From Glandiceps talaboti (lineage: Eukaryota; Hemichordata; Enteropneusta; Spengelidae): a stretch of DNA of 64,000 nucleotides. Below are positions 57,901-64,000 of the stretch, one piece after another. The translations under genes were made by a program, and so were the position numbers. Every line of letters begins with the position of its first letter. Within the stretch, counting starts at the first letter, position 1. The notes under the pieces are model-generated. The model did no database searches. It had not been told where the DNA came from and was given only the letters and a program-made list of their open reading frames with translations. The stretch covers positions 10,181,460 to 10,245,459 of the forward strand of contig NC_135557.1 in NCBI RefSeq assembly GCF_964340395.1, read 5' to 3'.

Positions 57901-59289
57901 ACGGCATCTGGTGTGCTATAAGCATTCGAGAAGGTTTTGACCAGTTTTGAAAAGTCTGTAAAAAATAGTACTGGAATTAACCTGTTATTGTTGTTTGGTT
58001 GTTTACATTATTGTTTGTGTTTCTGTTTTTGTTTGTTAGTTTTTGTTTGCTTTACTTCAGTAGTGTAGAATATGTAGAGGAAACTTATAACTGCCAAAAC
58101 AATTGGTCATGAACGTTTATCCATTTTCCATTGCAAACTTTGAGCTTTAGTTTATACTATGGCTGCATCAAAAATACAACATAATGACCTACTTACGATT
58201 TCCAGATAACAGTTGTGGGGTTGGCCATGCAGTCTTTGGAATCAGGAATGCCATCACTTTCTTCTTGAACTTTGCAATTCCCTCAATAAAATCTGGAGAG
58301 AGTTTATTTTCCTTCTCTGCTTTTTCAATATCTTCCATAATCTTGGAATCGAGTGCAGGAGGTGGCAGGGTAAAGGCACCAAACTTAGGAAAGAGACTCA
58401 TTACGTCGAAACCGACGTTTCCAGCGCTAGCACAGGCTTCACCTTCCATTGTGAAAACCTAGTTAAAAGGACAATTTTGCAAGGTAAGCATTGTCGATGT
58501 ATACCATAGTATCGAATACCAAGACTCTGTTACTAAAGGTTCATGTATTCTGGAGTAACATCATAACATAATATTCTCCTTAAAACCGAAGAAGTGAGAA
58601 CCCCCTGTGGCAAATTCTAAGTAATCGAGATTAACACAGACCCTGGTATTATAAACAGTGTCACCCTGTTAATGACTCCTACATTACAGAATGTGTACAC
58701 TTAAATGAAGGCATGTTCGTTACTTGGAAGGACAATACACAATTATCCAGATACCTATGCCCAGATCAATCGTACTTGTTGTAGTTTAAGCCGAAATATC
58801 ACTTCTGATATGGACGTTAAAAGTCATGATATTCACGTTAAACGTCATTAAAAATCTCCTCTCTGATAGGACAGAACATGTCGATTCAGAATATATAAAC
58901 AAGTATAAATAAAAATGGCGTCTGTTCTTCGACGTTGAATCCCGTATGGCCACAAGACTGAGGTATTTTCAAAAACGTGGAAATTTTGACGAAAATATCG
59001 ATATCCAAACGATACTATTAAATACATTTTATGATCGACACTTTTCCTTTAAATTTGTTTATGGCATCTTACCTCCTTCGTTATATAATCTTTTATATCA
59101 ACTGCTACTTCTTGGTCATCTTCATTTATTAGTGTAGGTTTTTGAAGAACGTCTCTTAGCAACCAGAAAAATGCAGGAAGGAAACTACTGACATCGTCAG
59201 TTCTGTTGGCATCGTCTTTCTGAACATTGGTTTGAATCTGTTGAGAAAGTTCGCTGACACATCTGAGGAAAACAATATTATAAAAAAAA

Positions 59290-59320
<31 letters not shown>

Positions 59321-62300
59321 CATACATACATACATACATACATACACACACACACATACACATACATACATACATACATACATACATACATACAAATTAA
59401 CGTGTGTTAATACTTACAATAACTTAGAGAGATCACTCTTCTTTGGTACGTGAACGCTGTTATATATCAATACAGAGGAAAACAACATGGCTAGTGTGAA
59501 CAGACGGTTATCTTCTGATAGATTACCTCTCGTAAAATCCAAGCCTTCGGTGTCTAGAACAATGACACTTACTTCCGTACCATCATGAAGAGTTCTTTGA
59601 TGGGGTTTTGTGCTCATCCAAATACCTGTGAATAAATACCAACCATGTGATGACATCACAACTGATTGTTATAACACAGGTCGGACCTTCTTTCATGGAT
59701 TTGACAGGACACCTTTGACTAAATTCGTCTGTTGGGTTACCGAAAATTATCCCATTAAAAACATTAAATGGGCTCCGACCTGTACTATAATGAAATTATA
59801 CATCGAATGCGATGAGTTTATGCACAGATAACTAACACTGTGGTTTATGTTAGGTTTCCTCACGGAACGCCAACCTTATTATCTACAGCCCTGTAACATA
59901 GACATGAAAACGCATCCATTATCATGTTTATGAACAAGTGTACTATAGAAAACCTCGATAAAATAATGTGATGTCTTCCACAAACGTTCAGTATGAAACC
60001 CATTAATCTGACCGGCAAGAACCTGACAGGTACAGAAACAGATCTACAGTTCCAATTCGAGCTGTTATTTCTGTTTTTACATTCATCCTCATTTTCTACT
60101 GTAGCTCTATTATGTAACATTCATGCTTATCCAGGTTATGACATTAAAGAACAAATTCTATAAACAAAACTCCAGTCAGCACAAATCCCTATGTAGTGCA
60201 GTGGGCATAGAGTACATCTTTGGATACGTACGTACGTACGTACGTACGTACGTACATACATACATACATACATACATACATACATACATACATACATACA
60301 TACATACATACACAGACAGACAGACACATACACATACACATACACATACATACATACATACATACATACATACATACATACATACATACATACATACATA
60401 CATACATACATACATACATACACATACAAGCAATGACTACAGTATATTTCACTTGCCATGAGTATGGGCCCTCATTCCGGATGAACTGCTAAAAGTGCAT
60501 GTCTCATTGATGTCACTGTCCAACCTACTGGCTATATAAGACTTTCCAGATCCACAGTCACCAACCACGCTTATAACACATACAGGACCAATAATCCCTT
60601 CAAGAATTTGGATAGCATCATCACAAACGACATATCTACCCGCAGTTTCACCTTTGACCTTTGTCAAAGTACCAATTGTAGCATCCCATTTATAGTTGTC
60701 AGGGTAACACAATGGAACACATCCATGATCTGCTTATAATATAGAATTCCATTACATAAATATGAAAATAAATCAACATATATACACATTATATATATAT
60801 ATGTGTGTGTGTGTGTGCCTGTCTGTGTCTGTGTCTGTGTCTGTGTCTGTGTAAATCTAGCGAACATGACAAGTAACTACATACAATAGTTGTGTACATA
60901 AACTGACTTGAAATCCCAATTCATACCCTGCGTGTGTTTGTACTTATTGAATTTGTTTTCAGATTTGATTTGCTGTAACGTTTTACACTTTTACTGTCTG
61001 TAAGGGAAACTATCTTTTAAAAATGAAAAGCCTGTCTGTGTCTGTCTGTCTGTCTGTGTCATCGTTTTCTCAAAAACTGCTTGCTCAATTCAAACGAAAT
61101 TTGGAGTATGTTTTATTTAGGGTAATGGCTTTCACTGACTACGTTTTGGTAAACACCACATGGATATCAATGACTTATTTGCATCATTAAAGGTGTTCGG
61201 TAATTATGTTATATCTTAAGAATACATACTTCTCATTGAATATACTTTGGTACATACATCATACACAATAAAATGCACATGTCCTGAAAAGCTAGTTGAT
61301 ATAGCTTTTTGTTTTAAGGAGTCAGTTGCATAATAAATGATTTCAAATAATTAGGCTATGTATGAGGAAACGTCAAGTTGTATAAGATTAGGTATACACA
61401 CTCCCGATACCAGGGTGCGCATGTTTTCTTAAAACTAATGGATGCAGCACTTAGTTTTAAATAATGAGTCATTTGCATAATTATGATTTTCAGTAATTAA
61501 GCTATACCTTATGAATGTGTGCTTCAAATTGAATATAACTTGCTACATCCATCAAACGCAAATGCATGGCTTCTGAAAAGTTTCGTGATGTAGCTTTTAG
61601 GCTTAATGGAGTGACTCATTTGAATGATTGATAATTTTCAATAATTACGCTAATCTAAGCTTCGAAATGCACTTCAAATTCAATTTAATTTGGTAAATAC
61701 AAAGATAACTAATCGCATATGTTCTGTTACATTCCAACAATTATCAGGGTACATATTGCTAGCTGAAACAGTTGCTAAGATTATTGTGTGCAGGAACGAA
61801 AATTTAAAGACTTTGCCTGTACAGAAAGCATTCAATCTGATGAATATCTGATGTGGTGAAAACGGCTAGATGTTTTTATTTACCTGCATTTCCATCATTT
61901 TGTCTCATTTGTTTGCTTTTTCTCATGATGATCGTCGCCTTCCCACACCTGACCCTGTGTAATAGAAAATCTCGTTTGAATCTCGCGATTTTGAGCACCC
62001 AATGAGGATGAGCGTTACGTTGGCAGCTGTGCATAATTGAGGCATTGAAAAAACAAACAAACGTACACACGTGATTGAGTTGACGACTCGACCACTAAGT
62101 GGCAGTACCGTCTCTCCAAACGATTTTGAAAACAGTGGGCCGTTTGGTTGAAGAAACCATTCAAGACCGACGTCCCTTCAGTGATATTCAAACAAGATTT
62201 TCTATTACACAGGGTCAGATGTGGGAAGGCGGTGATCACCCGGAACAAAACAAATAAGACAAAATGATGGAAATAGAGGTAAAATTTACATCCAACTGCT

Positions 62301-62666
62301 TTCACCTCATCAGATTTTAATCAGATTGGGAAGACATTCAGCTTAAATCTAGTTCTCATATATTTAACAAATTTAAAACCACTTTAGGTAATTGTGCATT
62401 ACCTTTCGGTAACTTATCCCTTATTTTGTCGACAGCGACAGTATGCCCCAAACGTGAAAGGTGACCAATGAGTATTTCTATCGAGGCATCCTTTGTTTTC
62501 TCTTTCCATCTACGAATCATTTGGTAATTTTTTTCTTTCACATCTCCATGAATATTTAGATCAATGGCATCGATATCATTGTCATCTAAACCAATAGCTC
62601 TGCCTATAGATTTCCACTCAGAAACGTTCCAGCATTGGGCGACTTCACTCCAAAATGCTGCATTGT
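54942..62666 (-). CDS. Death domain-guanylate-binding protein (GBP)-like GTPase fusion
   Basis: Ten minus-strand exons keep one frame for 740 residues: 62666-62403, 60729-60457, 59625-59418, 59262-59073, 58458-58197, 57955-57657, 56669-56397, 56028-55903, 55699-55640 and 55211-54942. The first (88 residues) is a death domain: WKSIGRAIGLDDNDIDAI, then NYQMIRRWKEKTKDASIEIL and GHLSRLGHTVAVDKI. Next is a GBP-type GTPase: P-loop GDCGSGKSY, switch AHTHGIWM (Thr), DTEG, and the GBP-family guanine motif in WLLRD. The remaining exons form a helical domain ending in a charged coiled coil (KREQQLQENFEHQMKILQ) with no CaaX box. GBPs are dynamin-like GTPases that assemble on pathogen membranes; death domains recruit adaptors. 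The GTPase exon has no own start and begins in phase 1, exactly the phase in which the death-domain exon ends. Exon 2 uses a GC donor (GCAAGT). The start codon and any upstream exon were not found. Confidence 0.85.
56815..57310 (+). repeat. Dispersed repeat family Y, long copy 3
   Basis: ACCTCCCGTAAGGGGTGG, GTGTGTGTCTGTCTGTGTCA, TTCTTAAAAACGGCTGCCTC and AATTTGGTACATA, then internal units built on TTAGGCTATAACTTAAGAAA and TGATATAGTTGTTATTCTTA. Lies in an intron of the GBP-like gene. Confidence 0.7.
59292..59394. repeat. (ACAT)n microsatellite in a GBP-like intron
   Basis: ACAT with an AC-rich interruption, about 30 bp from the exon 4 acceptor. Confidence 0.97.
60225..60426. repeat. (ACGT)n(ACAT)n microsatellite in a GBP-like intron
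   Basis: Ends about 30 bp from the GC-type donor of the P-loop exon. Repeat-encoded open frames here are artefacts. Confidence 0.97.
60995..61720 (+). repeat. Dispersed repeat family Y, long copy 4
   Basis: CTGTCTGTAAGGGAAACTAT, GTCTGTCTGTCTGTGTCATC, CTCAATTCAAACGAAATTTG, then about three internal units of roughly 130 bp (TATATCTTAAGAATACATAC, AATGCACATGTCCTGAAAAG, TTGATATAGCTTTTTGTTTT). Confidence 0.75.
61833..62327. mobile_element. About 495-bp foldback element with long inverted arms
   Basis: Arms of about 140-150 bp (61833-61982 and 62186-62327) are inverted copies. Shared blocks include TTTCCATCATTTTGTCT, CGCCTTCCCACA and CTGACCCTGTGTAATAGAAA. The right end (TTTTAATCAGATTG) matches the terminus of the MITE at 39196-39355, so both may use the same transposase. 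Flanks AGAAAGCATT and GGAAGACATT agree at 7 of 10 bases, compatible with an old 10-bp target duplication. Confidence 0.75.
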
Positions 62667-62689
62667 CTGACAAAAAAAATACCAAACCG

Positions 62690-63140
62690 ATACAGGTAAT
62701 TACCTCCTGTAAGCAAGTTAGAATTTAGGGACGCCGTCGGTAAGTATGTGTGTGTCTGTACTATGTTTGTCTGCCTGTGGCATCGTTTACTCAACAACGG
62801 CTGTCTCAATTTAAACAAATTTTGGTGAACATATTTATAGGGTAATGGTTAGAACTGCTTAGGTTTTGGTAAGTATTCTATTAATATTAATGAGCTTTTT
62901 AGATAATGTATGGCTTTCGGTAATTAGAGTGTATCTTAGGAATGCACGCTTCAAATAGGCTGTAGCTTTTATTTTTAATGACGCGTTGCATAATTAACGA
63001 TTTCAGTAATTCGGCTATTTCTTAAAAATACACCTTCATATTCAATTGTATTTGGCAAATATTTCAAGCATAATTAATTTGATATTTCTGTTGCATACCA
63101 AAAATTGTGTGCAGGAAAGCAATTCTAAAATCTTTGCATT
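62690..63140 (+). repeat. Dispersed repeat family Y, long copy 5
   Basis: TTACCTCCTGTAAGCAAGTT, GTGTGTGTCTGTACTATGTT, ACAACGGCTGTCTCAATTTA and AGGGTAATGGTTAGAACTGC. Immediately upstream (in gene sense) of the death-domain exon. Confidence 0.7.
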
Positions 63141-63144
63141 TAGT

Positions 63145-64000
63145 TTAAATCTGACTTAAAAGTCAGAGCCCATATTTCTGCTGACGAAACGACGTTTTGG
63201 ACGGTGCCGTAAAACGGCCTATGGTTTACGACATTTGCACCCAGTCTTGTAATACGATAACGTTATATTGCTATTATTACGCTATTATTGCGCATTACGC
63301 GTACGTACAAAAGATGACAAAACCGTTGGACATAACTACCAACAGCACAGAACATATTTTACAGGCTATCGTTAGCGGCGCTGTTTTCAAAATACCCAGT
63401 GTTAACATTTTAATAGCGAGGGCGTATACATCATAGCACTTGTATAATATATTTTGCGGCGTCGGTCATAAATATAAAGTCACAAGTGAGGTCATGTGGT
63501 CGTTACACATCGGCAGCGAACAGTAAATTACAGCTCCTTGCCGAAGGACTTATATTGCAATGCCGATGTAGACGCCACCTTTATTGATTTGGTGTTAAAT
63601 TGTATTACGGAAGTGTCAGGCAGAGAGTGTATGTTCTCTAGACTACTTGTTCTATTTGTTCCAAGAATTGCTGAATAGAAGAATTAACGGTACTATAACC
63701 AGTATCATGAGCGACTTTTTTAATTACATTAATTGTTTATATACGTTATGAGTTTAAGTAGAGTTAGCGAGGTTAGCTAAATATCTAAATTATAAGCGTT
63801 GCTCGTGGAACTCAAGGCACATTTCTTATCGTAACAAATTAAACAAATGCTACCTGTAACGATACATTATAACAGTGACACAGTGACTTCAAACTAACAT
63901 TTCATGAATGTTCAGTCTCAAAGTCATAGTTACATGCTTGCTGAACCTTTCATTTTTTTTATCTGAAAATCAGAGAATACTATTTACAAACTGTGAGGAA
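63145..64000. other. Right end of window, no exon recognised
   Basis: The first exon of the death domain-GBP gene could lie here or beyond the window. No ATG exon ending in phase 1 with a clear donor was identified. The segment 63180-63230 is an inverse match to part of repeat X copy 2 (22210-22250). Confidence 0.4.

Noticed and set aside
61876-62305. Two minus-strand frames sharing LTLCNRKSCL-like residues
   Set aside because: They are the two arms of the foldback element read in different frames, not exons of the GBP-like gene.

Overview
This window reads as nuclear DNA of an animal, most likely a marine invertebrate. The genes are split by GT-AG introns, the sequence is AT-rich, and it is full of tetranucleotide microsatellites, two eukaryotic tRNA-Ser genes and several transposon classes. 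The protein families (SEFIR receptor, NNMT-like methyltransferases, guanylate-binding GTPase, death domain) fit an invertebrate deuterostome such as a lancelet or hemichordate. A lophotrochozoan cannot be excluded from sequence alone.

Layout. 1-880: 3' relic of a CR1/L2-like non-LTR retrotransposon. 1205-4050 (+): last four exons of a receptor with at least two EGF-like modules, one transmembrane helix and a cytoplasmic SEFIR (IL-17-receptor-type) domain. 5349-46600 (-): an array of five intact three-exon genes of the NNMT/PNMT/INMT small-molecule N-methyltransferase family, called A to E here. A and B are a recent tandem duplication with a start-to-start offset of about 10.7 kb. C, D and E form a second subfamily with a spacing of about 8 kb. 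The array also holds extra or relic first exons, an orphan LDL-receptor class A exon on the other strand, two tRNA-Ser(GCT) genes carried on a duplicated block, and many microsatellites.

The A/B duplication acts as a dating tool. Copy A carries two insertions that copy B lacks, and B preserves both empty target sites. One is a Penelope-like retroelement with RT and GIY-YIG domains and a 17-bp target duplication. The other is a 3.2-kb DNA transposon with terminal inverted repeats and a TTA target duplication.

46600-54900 is mostly non-coding, with an RT-like relic, a hairpin-rich minisatellite and two possible 36-nt exons. 54942-62666 (-): a guanylate-binding-protein-like large GTPase in ten exons. 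Its 5'-most visible exon is a death domain that splices in frame to the GTPase, giving a death domain-GBP fusion. Introns of this gene contain a dispersed repeat family and a foldback element.

The two flanking genes look like innate-immune signalling proteins and the array between them is a fast-changing enzyme family. No functional link between the three is shown by the sequence.
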